Made by a program: the position numbers and the translations under genes
NCBI RefSeq assembly: GCF_041051975.1
Contig: NZ_CP163435.1
Location: forward strand, 4,898,001 to 4,962,000
Source of the DNA: Streptomyces sp. R21
Lineage (GTDB): Bacteria; Actinomycetota; Actinomycetes; Streptomycetales; Streptomycetaceae
Length of the DNA stretch: 64,000 nucleotides
Direction of reading: 5' to 3'
Shown: piece after piece, positions 24,090 through 32,374 of the stretch
Position numbering within the stretch: position 1 is the stretch's first letter
Layout of the letters: each line of letters opens with the position of its first letter
The notes under the pieces: model-generated
What the model saw: only the letters and a program-made list of their open reading frames with translations
What the model was told of the DNA's origin: nothing
Database searches by the model: none

Positions 24090-24568
24090 CGGCTCATCGC
24101 TTGGACGTACGCCTGCGGGGTCGGTGGCCGGCCGCCGGCGATCATGTCCTGGAGGTCCCGGAAGTACTGCACGTACAGGTCGGGCGTGAACGTGGTGAGC
24201 ATGACGGCCGGTTGGTCGGTCAGGTTGGCGAAGGTGTGCGGGGCTCCGGGTGGGACCATCACGAGCGTGCCCGCCGTCGCGTCGTACTCCTTCGCGCCGA
24301 CCGTGAACCGCACCGTGCCGGAGATGACGTAGAAACCCTCGTCGTGCTGGGCGTGCCGGTGCTGCGGCGGTCCGGGGGTGTGGGGGGCGAGGACGGACTC
24401 GGCGAGCCCGATCCGGTGCCCGGTGTTGCTGCCGTCCTCGAGGATGCGCAGGCGCGTGGTGCCCAGGACGATCGTCTCACCGTCGCCCGGACCGACCACC
24501 GATACGGCTGATACGGCTGATACGGCGGGGTCGGTAACCGGCTCACTGGTCTTCGGTTCATGGGTCAT
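24056..24568 (-). CDS. cupin-domain protein
   Basis: A 170-residue single-domain cupin. Motif 1 is HRHAQHDEGFYVISGTVRF, with the metal-ligand His and Glu; motif 2 is GTLVMVPPGAPHTFAN. The N-terminal 30 residues are low complexity (VSAVSAVSVV) from a short tandem DNA repeat. Cupins of this size are usually dioxygenases, isomerases or sugar/quercetin-type sensors. It diverges from the LysR gene at 24649, so that regulator is the likely controller. Its 3' end overlaps the SnoaL-like gene on the other strand. Confidence 0.85.
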   Translation of the reverse strand: MTHEPKTSEPVTDPAVSAVSAVSVVGPGDGETIVLGTTRLRILEDGSNTGHRIGLAESVLAPHTPGPPQHRHAQHDEGFYVISGTVRFTVGAKEYDATAGTLVMVPPGAPHTFANLTDQPAVMLTTFTPDLYVQYFRDLQDMIAGGRPPTPQAYVQAMSRYATEPATGSA

Positions 24569-24648
24569 GCCTCGATTCCACGGCCGGGGCGCCGCGCGTG
24601 TCCAAGACCCGTTCCGTCAGGCCGATACCGCATGGGTATCGTCGCGGT

Positions 24649-25500
24649 ATGGAGCTACGCACGCTGCGCTATTTCGTGGCGGTCGCCGAGGAACTCCACT
24701 TCGGCCGGGCCGCCGCCCGGCTGCACATGAGCCAGCCGCCGCTGAGCCGGGCGATCGGGCGCCTGGAGACCGAGTTCGGCGCCGCACTGTTCGACCGGTC
24801 CCCCGCCGGTGTCACGCTCACCGCGGTGGGGGCGGTACTGCTCGACGAGGCGCGCGCCCTGCTCGACCGGGCCGACCTGGTGCGCCTACGCGTGGCGGCG
24901 GCGGCCGGCGCCGCGACCATCACCGTCGGCATCCTGGGCGACAGCACCGACCCGGGCGCGACCCGGCTGGCCCGCGCCTACCACCGGCGCCACCCGCGCG
25001 TCGAGGTCCGCATCCGCGAGACCGACCTGACCGACCCCACCTGCGGGCTGCGCGCCGGGCTGGTCGACGTCGCCCTGACCCGGGGGCCGTTCGACGAGAC
25101 CGGACTGACCGTGCACGCACTGCGCCCCGACCCGGTGGGCGTGCTGCTGCGCACCGACGATCCGCTGGCCCGCCGCGACCGTCTGAAGCTGGCCGACCTG
25201 GCCGACCGCCGCTGGTTCCGGTTCCCGGAGGGCACCGACCCGATCTGGCAGTCGTACTGGAACGGCGGGGAACCCCGCGAGGGTCCGGTGGTGCGCGCCA
25301 TCCAGGAGTGCCGGCAGGCCGTTCTCTGGAACGGCACGGTCGGCATGGCTCCCCTGAGCTACGCGCCGGTGGAGGAGCTCACCGTGGTGCCGCTGGCCGA
25401 CATGGAGCCGACCCGCGTGGTCGCGGCGTGGAACAAGGGCGACACGAATCCGCTGATCCGCTCGTTCGTCGAGATCGCGACCGCTGCCTACCGCGACTGA
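24649..25500 (+). CDS. LysR-family transcriptional regulator
   Basis: A 283-residue regulator. ATG 24649 begins the canonical MELRTLRYFVAVAEELHFGR; the frame extends to 24598 but adds only non-family residues. The HTH is RAAARLHMSQPPLSRAIGRL, and the inducer domain spans 90-283 (AATITVGILGDSTDPGATRL). There is no good ribosome site, so it may be leaderless or weakly expressed. The 80-bp gap to the divergent cupin gene suggests shared operators. Confidence 0.9.
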   Translation: MELRTLRYFVAVAEELHFGRAAARLHMSQPPLSRAIGRLETEFGAALFDRSPAGVTLTAVGAVLLDEARALLDRADLVRLRVAAAAGAATITVGILGDSTDPGATRLARAYHRRHPRVEVRIRETDLTDPTCGLRAGLVDVALTRGPFDETGLTVHALRPDPVGVLLRTDDPLARRDRLKLADLADRRWFRFPEGTDPIWQSYWNGGEPREGPVVRAIQECRQAVLWNGTVGMAPLSYAPVEELTVVPLADMEPTRVVAAWNKGDTNPLIRSFVEIATAAYRD

Positions 25501-25509
25501 ACAGCGTCA

Positions 25510-26919
25510 TCAAGCAGCCACTTCGGTTTGCAGTTCCGGTTTCCGCGCCGGCACGGCCTTCGGCTCCCACGACGTGGTGGTCCGTACGTAGCCGTAGATC
25601 ACCGAGACCATCGACAGAACGAGCAGCGGTCCGAACACCCACGGATGTCGGGCCATCTCCAACGGCACATAGCGATACGACACCAGAAGCGCGCCGAAGA
25701 CCGTTGTGCCGTAGGCGACCAGCTGAATTCCCGCTCGGTCCCAGCCGCGGTCGTAGGCGCGCAGGGCGGCCTCGATCGTGAGCGTGAACACCACTCCGGC
25801 GATGAGATCCGCGCCGTAGTGATAGCCGAATCCCAGCGTTGCGCAGAGCGTGGCGATCAGCCAGAACGCGCCCCCGTATCGCAGCCATCGTGGGCCCTTG
25901 CGGGAGTGGATGAAGATCGCGGTGGCCCACGCCGTGTGCAGGCTGGGCATGCAGTTGCGTGGGGTGACCCCGTCGAACAGCATGTGGTGCGGGGGACTGA
26001 TCCCCGGCGACGTCTGTGGCCAGATGTTGGCCACCGCCCACTGCACGCTGGGCGACACGTCCGGCGTCCACAACCTGATCGACGCCCAGTGTTCGGTGCC
26101 GGTGCCGTAGGCGAAGACCGGTCCGACCACCGGGAAGATCATGTAGAAGGCCGGGCCGATGAGGCCGATCACCAGGAACGTGCGCAGCAGGTGGTGGCTC
26201 GGGAAGCGGCGCTCGACCGCGACATTGCGCAGTTGGTACAGCGCGACGATGACCGCGGCCACCGCGAGTTGGCCGTAGACGGTGTCGAGGAAGTTGTAGC
26301 CGATCGGGCCGGTGGCCGTGACGAGGCGGCCCATCAGCCACGACGGGTTGCCCAGCGCGTGATCGGCGGTCGCCACGTACTGGTCGAGCACCGCGGGGCG
26401 GGTCTTCGAGGTGATGAGGAGCCAGGTGTCGCCGGTCTTGCGGCCGGCCATCAGCAGCAGGGCCAGCCCGACACCCTTGAGCAGCAGGACACGTTCTGGG
26501 CCGGTGCGTCGCGTGACGGCGATGACCCCACAGCCCAGAATCACCCACAGCGCGCCGTTGCCGAAGGGGTGGCCGTCGGTCACCTTGATGTCGAACGCCC
26601 AGCGGACCAGCACGATGGCGATGTCGATACCCATCGCGGTGCCGAGCGCGATGAACCGTTGCCGCCAGGTCAGCACCACCATCATCAGCGCCATGCTCGC
26701 GTACAGCAGGCCGCCCGATTTCGGGGCGAACACCACCTCGCGCGCCTGGCTGGTGATCGGCCCCGGCAAGCCGTAGCGACGCGAGGCGAACTCCAGCGCG
26801 ATGAGGAATCCGAGGACCACGACACCCGCCACGGCCCAGAGTCTCTGCCGTGGTTCACGCCACACGGAGAACGTGATCCTGCTGCTTATTCGCGGAAAGG
26901 CCCGCCGTATATGTCTCAA
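25510..26919 (-). CDS. PAP2-superfamily membrane phosphatase / phosphotransferase
   Basis: A 469-residue polytopic membrane protein with about ten hydrophobic segments. Residues about 320-390 carry the phosphatase motifs NCMPSLHTAW (conserved SxxH) and GYHYGADLIAG (final catalytic H and D). Long actinobacterial PAP2 proteins of this form resemble the Aur1/Ipt1-type inositolphosphotransferase branch, so a phospholipid or lipoarabinomannan-like head-group transferase is possible. The 5' region, with AT-rich start and two 23-bp direct repeats 110-160 bp upstream, suggests specific control. Confidence 0.85.
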   Translation of the reverse strand: MRHIRRAFPRISSRITFSVWREPRQRLWAVAGVVVLGFLIALEFASRRYGLPGPITSQAREVVFAPKSGGLLYASMALMMVVLTWRQRFIALGTAMGIDIAIVLVRWAFDIKVTDGHPFGNGALWVILGCGVIAVTRRTGPERVLLLKGVGLALLLMAGRKTGDTWLLITSKTRPAVLDQYVATADHALGNPSWLMGRLVTATGPIGYNFLDTVYGQLAVAAVIVALYQLRNVAVERRFPSHHLLRTFLVIGLIGPAFYMIFPVVGPVFAYGTGTEHWASIRLWTPDVSPSVQWAVANIWPQTSPGISPPHHMLFDGVTPRNCMPSLHTAWATAIFIHSRKGPRWLRYGGAFWLIATLCATLGFGYHYGADLIAGVVFTLTIEAALRAYDRGWDRAGIQLVAYGTTVFGALLVSYRYVPLEMARHPWVFGPLLVLSMVSVIYGYVRTTTSWEPKAVPARKPELQTEVAA

Positions 26920-27310
26920 TTTTTGGCCGATTTAGTAGATATTGGTTGAAGGTCGGAGCGGACCTCGCTCGTCACCTTCCTGTGGGGGCCGCATTCTCCC
27001 CACGAAAAGCAGCCCGCCCGACAGAGGAAGACGGAAACATCACAGCCCGGGTTGAGAACGACGGAAACATCACAGCCCGGGTTCCGGCCTCGCTCCCGGT
27101 GCGGCAGGGAACACGTCACCTCACGCACCCTCGATCCGCCCCCCATGCCACCCGTGTCCTCGACGCGCCCTCGACCTGCCCCACAGGCCGGACAACCACA
27201 GTAAACGGCGGTGCCACCAGGCCCTCACGCCGAGCGAAGCACAGCAAATCTGCGCAGGTCAATATTTCATGCGGACGGTCGGCGGGGCCTGCGGATCACA
27301 TCCGGTGGCG
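26920..27310. promoter_or_regulatory. 391-bp promoter region of the PAP2 gene
   Basis: No gene is supported. It holds AT-rich sequence next to the PAP2 start (26920-26950), a palindromic ggtcggagcggacc near 26952, and a pair of direct repeats at 27031-27083. The part nearest 27310 is only the 3' flank of the DUF5994 gene. Confidence 0.5.
27031..27083. repeat. two 23-bp direct repeats, 30-bp period
   Basis: Identical copies beginning acggaaacatcacagcccgg at 27031-27053 and 27061-27083. The exact 30-bp period, about three helical turns, puts both on the same face of the DNA, as for tandem operator sites. They lie 110-165 bp upstream of the PAP2 start. Confidence 0.9.
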
Positions 27311-27706
27311 TCAGGGGCCGTACGACCCCACTGCCGCCATCAGGTACTCGGCGTCCGCCGCGGCCAGTTCCGGCGGCACGACCAGCAGGTCCCGTCGGCC
27401 GTGATCCGTGTCGAACAGACAGACGGTGTGCCGGCGCTGCCAGGCGGACTCCCTGCGCACTCTTACGACGTGGTGGCCGACGAGTATCCGTCCCGGCGAC
27501 TCCGCCCACATCTGTGCGCTCACCGTGATGCCGACGATCTTCCCCCACTCCGCGGGCAAGGCGCAGACCAGCGGGGGCAGTTCGGTCAGCGGACTGCGGG
27601 AGCGCGGCCACCAGGCCCCGTCGACGTGCAGCGACACCGCGCCGAGCGGCGCCAGTCGCAGACGGGCCACGGGCAAGGAGGGCTGGGGCTGAAGGGCGGT
27701 GACCAT
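27311..27706 (-). CDS. DUF5994 family protein
   Basis: A 131-residue protein from ATG 27706 with caggag 8 nt upstream. It shows the family pattern RLRLAPLGAVSLHVDGAWWP followed by RSRSPLTELPPLVCAL, GKIVGITVSAQMWAESP, RILVGHHVVRV and DLLVVPPELAAADAEYLM. The family is small, soluble, common in Streptomyces in many copies, and of unknown function; the conserved DGAWWPRS motif is intact. It is monocistronic here. Confidence 0.82.
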   Translation of the reverse strand: MVTALQPQPSLPVARLRLAPLGAVSLHVDGAWWPRSRSPLTELPPLVCALPAEWGKIVGITVSAQMWAESPGRILVGHHVVRVRRESAWQRRHTVCLFDTDHGRRDLLVVPPELAAADAEYLMAAVGSYGP

Positions 27707-27853
27707 CAGGGCACTCCTGTCTGGGTCACCGTCCGCAGGACGCGCCCGAGGTGTCCGCGGCGGACCGCGGAACGAGAGGCCGGCCCGGCGTACGACGTGC
27801 CCTCGCTTCCTCACCGTAGCTCCCCCCGGCGGGAAAGGAGCCGCCCCCGACGG

Positions 27854-28339
27854 CTACCGCCCCGCGCTGCTTTCGGGCGTGGGGACGGCCCCGGTGCGGT
27901 CCGTCGACGGTTCGGAGCGGGGTGCCGTCGGGGTGGCCGAAGGGGCGGGCCGGCGGGCCGACGGGCTGACCGGGGCCCTGGTCGGGGCGCTGGGGCTGGA
28001 GGTTCGAGGGGTGCCGGTGGGGGCGGGGGACGCCGACGGAGCGGGGGGTGGCGCCGTGGAACTGGTTGCGGGCGGCGGGGCGAGCGGGACCGTCGGGGAG
28101 GTGGGGCGCTCGGAGGCCGTGAAGTGGAGGGGCAGCGCGAAGAGGGCGGCGGCGGCCAGGGAGACACCGGTGGCGGCCGCGGCCCGGAAGAGGCGGCGCC
28201 GGGATGCCGTACGGCGGATCGTCTCGTACTGGTCCGGGGGCGGGGCCAGGTAGTCGGACGGGGGGCGCAGGATGACGGCGAGGGGGTCGTCGGAGTCGAA
28301 GTCCGGGCCGTCGCCGCCGTCGTCAAAGCGTGTGGTCAA
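27854..28339 (-). CDS. single-pass membrane protein, probable partner of the ECF sigma factor
   Basis: A 161-residue protein whose ATG overlaps the end of the sigma gene by 17 nt, implying translational coupling. Residues 1-50 are cytoplasmic, acidic then basic; residues 51-70 (RAAAATGVSLAAAALFALPL) are one membrane helix. The rest is a Pro/Ser/Thr-rich outside tail (PSASPAPTGTPRTSSPSAPT). There is no HxxxCxxC zinc anti-sigma motif. Its position suggests an anti-sigma or sigma-regulating role through the short N-terminal tail (DDPLAVILRPPSDYLAPPPD), but that is inferred from gene order only. Confidence 0.7.
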   Translation of the reverse strand: MTTRFDDGGDGPDFDSDDPLAVILRPPSDYLAPPPDQYETIRRTASRRRLFRAAAATGVSLAAAALFALPLHFTASERPTSPTVPLAPPPATSSTAPPPAPSASPAPTGTPRTSSPSAPTRAPVSPSARRPAPSATPTAPRSEPSTDRTGAVPTPESSAGR

Positions 28340-28814
28340 GGCTCCTCCTCAGGTGGGCGCGGAGCAGTTCGCGGGCCGCGTGGAGGTCGGCCTTGACGGT
28401 TCCTTCCTTGCGCCCGGTCAGCACGGACACCTCCCGGATCGGCATGTCGGCGTAGTAGTGGAGGAGGATCGGGACGCGCAGCCGTTCCGGCAGGGACTGC
28501 ACGAGGAGCCGTACGGACGGGTCCGTGTCCTCGGTGTGCGGGCGGACCGCCGCCTCCGAGGTGGCACGGCGGACCGCCCTGCGTTCGCGCTCCATCTTGC
28601 GCCAGTGGTCCCGGACCAGGTTCGCCGCGGTGACGTAGAGGAAGCCGCGCGGCTCCTCCACCGATGTCCAGCGGGCCCAGAGCCGGGTGAACGCCTCCGA
28701 GGCGATCTCGTGGGCCGTCCCGTCGTCGTCCACGAGACGGCGGCACCAGCCCGCGAGGCGCGGGTAGAGGGCAGCGAACAGCTCGGACGCGGCCTGGTCG
28801 CGGGACCGTTTCAA
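28323..28814 (-). CDS. ECF sigma factor
   Basis: A 163-residue sigma-70-family protein. Region 2 is ASELFAALYPRLAGWCRRLV ... GTAHEIASEAFTRLWARW; region 4 is LPERLRVPILLHYYADMPIR then EVSVLTGRKEGTVKADLHAA. Length and lack of extra domains are typical of ECF factors. It is co-transcribed with the membrane protein at 27854, which takes the anti-sigma position. A sortase and its neighbour lie just upstream on the same strand (73-nt gap), so the regulon may include cell-surface genes. Confidence 0.9.
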   Translation of the reverse strand: MKRSRDQAASELFAALYPRLAGWCRRLVDDDGTAHEIASEAFTRLWARWTSVEEPRGFLYVTAANLVRDHWRKMERERRAVRRATSEAAVRPHTEDTDPSVRLLVQSLPERLRVPILLHYYADMPIREVSVLTGRKEGTVKADLHAARELLRAHLRRSLDHTL

Positions 28815-28887
28815 CGCTCTCCATGGTTCTGATGGCAGACAGTCGCGATCGCTCTCGTCCCGGCCGCCTTGATCAACACTCGTGCGG

Positions 28888-29520
28888 TCAGGACGTCGTC
28901 CGACTCGTGGCGCTCAGCGTCGCGAAGACAATCACGTTGTCCAGGTAGCCGTTGCCCGTGCGCGGGCCCCCGCACGTGATGAGACGCAACTCCGGGCGGT
29001 CCACGTTGCCGTAGACCTCGTCGGCCGGGAAGTCCGCCTTGGCGACCTTCCGTACGGCGTCGACCGCGAACTCCGCCGCCGTGCCGTTCTCCAGGCGCGC
29101 CACGATCCGGTCGCCCCGACGCAGCCGGTCGAGACGGCGGAAGACCCCGTCGCCGTAGGAACCGACCGTGACATGGCCGAGGATCACCGACGGGCCGACC
29201 TGCCCCGGTGTCGGCGAGTGCCGGTACCAGCCCGCGCGGTCGTGCGCCGTGACCGGGGGCACCTGCACACTGCCGTCCGGGGCCAGCCCCAGCCGGATGA
29301 CCGGTGTGTCGACCCCGATCGCCGGGATCCGCAGACCGACCGGGACCGAACGCCCCAGCGCCCGCACCGACTTCGAGGACGCCCGGGAGGGCGGCGGCGA
29401 AGGCGTGCCGCCCGGGCGCCGGGTGGAGGTCGACGCCCGCGGAGTGTCGTGGTCGCCGCAGCCGGCCAGCAGCGAGGCCATCGCCGCCGTGGTGAACGCG
29501 CGCCTGGAGAGCGGGGTCAT
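28888..29520 (-). CDS. class F sortase with Tat/lipoprotein signal
   Basis: A 210-residue sortase. The signal MTPLSRRAFTTAAMASLLAG followed by Cys combines a twin arginine with a lipobox (LLAGC), so the enzyme may be a lipid-anchored outer-face protein. The catalytic domain (about 60-205) starts GLRIPAIGVDTPVIRLGLAP, has the catalytic His in SVILGHVTVG, Cys in ELRLITCGG and the Arg in GPRTGNGYLDNVIVFA. Class F sortases cut LPXTG-like signals in actinobacteria. The start overlaps the stop of the upstream cell-wall protein gene by 4 nt (ATGA). Confidence 0.9.
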   Translation of the reverse strand: MTPLSRRAFTTAAMASLLAGCGDHDTPRASTSTRRPGGTPSPPPSRASSKSVRALGRSVPVGLRIPAIGVDTPVIRLGLAPDGSVQVPPVTAHDRAGWYRHSPTPGQVGPSVILGHVTVGSYGDGVFRRLDRLRRGDRIVARLENGTAAEFAVDAVRKVAKADFPADEVYGNVDRPELRLITCGGPRTGNGYLDNVIVFATLSATSRTTS

Positions 29521-29909
29521 GCCCCGGTCGCCCGGCGACGGCGTACGACGAAGACCGTCCCGCCGCCCGCGAGGAGCACCGCGGCGGCGCCGCCGCCGAT
29601 CAGTCCGCCCTCGTTCCCGGAGGAGTCCGACGACGTCGCCGTCACTCCGGTGTCGGGCGCTCCCGACGGTACGACGGAGACCTGGCCGTTGCCCGGAGCG
29701 CGGGTCGGTACGGCGCTGGGGGTCGCGGCGGCGCTGGACGGCGCCCGGGTCGGCTCCGCGCTGGGGCTCGCCGAGGGAGCGGGCTCGGTGGCGGTCGGAC
29801 GGGACGTGGGGGCCGTGCTCGGGGTCGCGCCGTCGGCGAACGCGGGCACGGTGCTCGCCAGCACGGCGGTGGCCGCAAGTGCCAGGGCGCTGAGGACAGT
29901 TCGGCGCAT
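29517..29909 (-). CDS. small cell-wall/membrane protein, candidate sortase substrate
   Basis: A 130-residue protein from ATG 29909 (gaaagagag upstream). It has a signal peptide (VLSALALAATAVLASTVPAFA), a Pro/Ser/Thr-rich stalk with tandem TRAPS/PTRAP motifs, an APDTG motif, then 16 residues, a hydrophobic helix (GGGAAAVLLAGGGTVFVV) and an RRRR tail. The shape is that of a sortase substrate, but there is no perfect LPXTG and APDTG is further from the helix than usual. The ATGA overlap with the class F sortase strongly suggests that they work together. Confidence 0.8.
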   Translation of the reverse strand: MRRTVLSALALAATAVLASTVPAFADGATPSTAPTSRPTATEPAPSASPSAEPTRAPSSAAATPSAVPTRAPGNGQVSVVPSGAPDTGVTATSSDSSGNEGGLIGGGAAAVLLAGGGTVFVVRRRRATGA

Positions 29910-30081
29910 GAATCGCTCTCTTTCGTCGTGCCGCCCGGTACACGGCGGCTCGGTGACGGATCGAGCGGAGAGACGAGGCAGCCACGGAACGGGTTGTAAA
30001 GAGCTGGCAAAGCCGTCGGACGGCACCAGGTACACGGCCCCATCGAGTTCATGGTCATGAACAGGAATCACGTACAAGTTA

Positions 30082-30110
30082 TTGACGCGTTCACGGCAAG
30101 CACTTAGCGT
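30082..30110 (+). promoter_or_regulatory. promoter of the pectate lyase gene
   Basis: -35 TTGACG (30082-30087) and -10 TAGCGT (30105-30110) with a 17-bp spacer. They stand directly in front of the operator palindrome at 30117 and 105 nt before the ATG. Confidence 0.65.
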
Positions 30111-30116
30111 CCCGGA

Positions 30117-30128
30117 GAAAGCGCTTTC
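30117..30128. promoter_or_regulatory. LacI/GalR-type operator overlapping the transcription start
   Basis: The perfect 12-bp palindrome gaaagcgctttc, extended by near-symmetric flanks, has the central GC of LacI-family sites. It begins 7 nt downstream of the -10, so a bound repressor would block initiation. Pectin and oligosaccharide genes are often controlled this way. No LacI gene is in the window. Confidence 0.75.
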
Positions 30129-30214
30129 CCCGCATCACATGGGATACCCGCCCGCACGGCCCGTTCATGCACTCGAACCAGCCACGTTGCCACCAACCAA
30201 CATGGAGACGAACG

Positions 30215-31822
30215 ATGCAACGACGAACGACGCACCGACGCACGACGCACCTGAGACCAGTCATCGCGTCCGTCGGCCTGCTGGCCGGCACACTCGTCGC
30301 GCTGTCCGGCACCTCGGCGCAGGCCGCGTCCACCCGGTACGAGGCGGAGAGCTCCCCCGCGGTGTGCAGCGGCAGCATCGACTCCGACTGGACCGGCTAC
30401 TCCGGCACCGGCTTCTGCAACGGCACCAACTCGACCGCCGGGTATGCGCAGTTCACGGTGAACGCCGCCGGCGCGGGCACGGCGACGCTGAGCGTCCGCT
30501 TCGCCAACGGAACCACCGCCGCGCGGGCCGCGAACGTCGTCGTGAACGGCTCGACGGCCACCACGGCGTCGTTCGAGGCCACCGGCGCCTGGTCGACCTG
30601 GGTGACGAAGACGCTCACGGTGCCGGTCAACGCGGGCAGCAACACCATCCGGTTCACCCCGACCGGCGCCACGGGCCTGCCCAACCTCGACTACCTCGAC
30701 GTCGAGGTGAGCGGCACCACCACACCGCCGTCGAGCGGCGCGCTGTACGTGTCGCCGAGCGGCACCGACGGCGCGGCCGGCACCCAGTCCGCGCCGACGA
30801 CCCTCACCTCGGCCATCTCCCGCGTCGCCTCCGGCGGGACGATCTATCTGCGCGGCGGAACGTACAACTACGCGTCGACGGTGACCATCCCGGTGGGCAG
30901 CAACGGCACATCAAGCGCCCGTACGACGCTGTCCGCCTACCCGGGCGAGACACCGGTCCTCAACTTCTCTGCGCAGAGCGAGAGTTCGTCCAACCGCGGA
31001 CTCCAGCTGAACGCGTCGTACTGGCACGTCTACGGCCTCACCGTCGAGCACGCCGGTGACAACGGGATCTACGTCGGCGGCAGCAACAACGTCGTCGAGC
31101 GCACGGTGACGGCGTACAACCGCGACTCGGGGCTGCAGCTCGGCCGGATCTCCTCCACCACCCCCAGCAGCGAGTGGCCGTCCAACAACCTGATCCTCAG
31201 CGCGGAGTCGCACGACAACGCCGACTCCGACGGCGAGGACGCCGACGGCTTCGCCGCGAAGCTCACCACCGGCACCGGGAACGTCTTCCGCTACGACGTG
31301 TCCCACAACAACATCGACGACGGCTGGGACCTGTACACCAAGACCGACACGGGGGCCATCGGCCCGGTGACCATCGAGTACTCGCTCTCCTACAACAACG
31401 GCACGCTGTCCGACGGCACGGTGAACGCCAACGGCGACCGCAACGGCTACAAGCTCGGCGGCGACGACATCGCGGTCAACCACATCGTGCAGCACAGCAT
31501 CGCCTACAAGAACGGCCATCACGGGTTCACCTACAACAGCAACCCCGGCTCGATGACCATCTCGAACAACGCGAGCGTCGACAACGCGGAGCGCAACTTC
31601 TCCTTCGACGCCGGTACTTCGGTGTTCCGGAACAACACCTCGTGCCGGTTCGCCGTCAGCGGGTCCAACGACAAGACCATCGGCAACACCGACAGCTCCG
31701 ACCAGTTCTGGACCGGTACGAACGGGTCCCGCTGCTCCTCGTACAGCGGCGCCCTCGGCTGGTCCTTCGCCTCGAACGGCCAGCTCGTCGTGACCTTCGG
31801 GGGCTCGCCGGTGACGCCGTGA
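30215..31822 (+). CDS. pectate lyase family 9 with CBM35
   Basis: A 535-residue secreted enzyme from ATG 30215 with ggag 7 nt upstream. Signal peptide ends TSAQAA. Residues about 41-165 form a CBM35-type beta-sandwich (RYEAESSPAVCSGSIDSDW, AGYAQFTVNAAGAGTATLSV, NTIRFTPTGATGLPNLDYLD). Residues 180-535 form a right-handed beta-helix with the PL9 signature DNADSDGEDADGFAAKLTTG, GNVFRYDVSHNNIDDGWDLY and NRNGYKLGGDD-like turns. PL9 enzymes cleave polygalacturonate by calcium-dependent beta-elimination. Its own promoter and operator indicate substrate induction. With the GH genes at 10692-21483 it extends the plant cell-wall repertoire to pectin. Confidence 0.92.
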   Translation: MQRRTTHRRTTHLRPVIASVGLLAGTLVALSGTSAQAASTRYEAESSPAVCSGSIDSDWTGYSGTGFCNGTNSTAGYAQFTVNAAGAGTATLSVRFANGTTAARAANVVVNGSTATTASFEATGAWSTWVTKTLTVPVNAGSNTIRFTPTGATGLPNLDYLDVEVSGTTTPPSSGALYVSPSGTDGAAGTQSAPTTLTSAISRVASGGTIYLRGGTYNYASTVTIPVGSNGTSSARTTLSAYPGETPVLNFSAQSESSSNRGLQLNASYWHVYGLTVEHAGDNGIYVGGSNNVVERTVTAYNRDSGLQLGRISSTTPSSEWPSNNLILSAESHDNADSDGEDADGFAAKLTTGTGNVFRYDVSHNNIDDGWDLYTKTDTGAIGPVTIEYSLSYNNGTLSDGTVNANGDRNGYKLGGDDIAVNHIVQHSIAYKNGHHGFTYNSNPGSMTISNNASVDNAERNFSFDAGTSVFRNNTSCRFAVSGSNDKTIGNTDSSDQFWTGTNGSRCSSYSGALGWSFASNGQLVVTFGGSPVTP

Positions 31823-31846
31823 CCGGCTGACCCGCAGCGCATGCCT

Positions 31847-31879
31847 CGTGGCCCGTCCGGTTCCGCCGGGCGGGCCACG
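31847..31879 (+). terminator. hairpin terminator after the pectate lyase gene
   Basis: Stem cgtggcccg / cgggccacg, with inner ccgg pairing. It lies 25 nt after the stop and 20 nt before the end of the convergent gene. Confidence 0.6.
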
Positions 31880-31898
31880 CGTCTCTCAGCGAGGCGTC

Positions 31899-32279
31899 TC
31901 AGTGGTCGGAGTAGCTGACATCGCCCACGGTCCAGGCGCTGACGTCCTGGATCGCGACGCGGTACATCCCGCCCGTCTCCGGAATCCCGGTGGTGCCCTG
32001 GATGATCCGTGCCACGTGGAAGTGGAGATGCGTGGGCGGCCTGTCCTCGCGGGACCGGAGCTCCGCCGGGTCCGCGGTGAAGATGCCGGAGAACTGGCCG
32101 AGGCGGTCCGAGTCCGTCAGGACCTCGGCGACCCGCTGCCTCCACACGGCCTCGGGCGCCAGCCTTCCGGTGATCACGGCGCCGCCGGCGACCACGGTCA
32201 GGGACATCTGATTGCTCTGCCCGGTCTCCACCATGGCGGCGACGGCAACGAGCAGTTCGTCAGGGTTCGACACGAGCAC
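31899..32279 (-). CDS. GvpU-like (gas-vesicle accessory-type) protein
   Basis: A 126-residue soluble protein starting at GTG 32279. It follows the pattern of GvpU-type proteins: a short helix (NPDELLVAVAAMVETGQ), the strand pair MSLTVVAGGAVITGRLAP, a middle helical part (WRQRVAEVLTDSDRLGQFSG) and the closing THLHFHVARIIQGTTGIPET ... MYRVAIQDVSAWTVGD. Other gas-vesicle genes are absent nearby, so it is an orphan here. The family call is tentative. Confidence 0.6.
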   Translation of the reverse strand: MLVSNPDELLVAVAAMVETGQSNQMSLTVVAGGAVITGRLAPEAVWRQRVAEVLTDSDRLGQFSGIFTADPAELRSREDRPPTHLHFHVARIIQGTTGIPETGGMYRVAIQDVSAWTVGDVSYSDH

Positions 32280-32374
32280 CGACTTTATCCGAGCGATCGG
32301 CTCCGCGCCGGACCGAGAGGTCGATCAGGGATGCCCTGACTCTCGGTACGACGCGGCCACGGGTACTGCGGGTG

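Noticed and set aside
27031..27083. CRISPR array
   Set aside because: Only two 23-bp copies with a 7-nt spacer; no cas genes. Better read as tandem operators. No other CRISPR-like array was seen.
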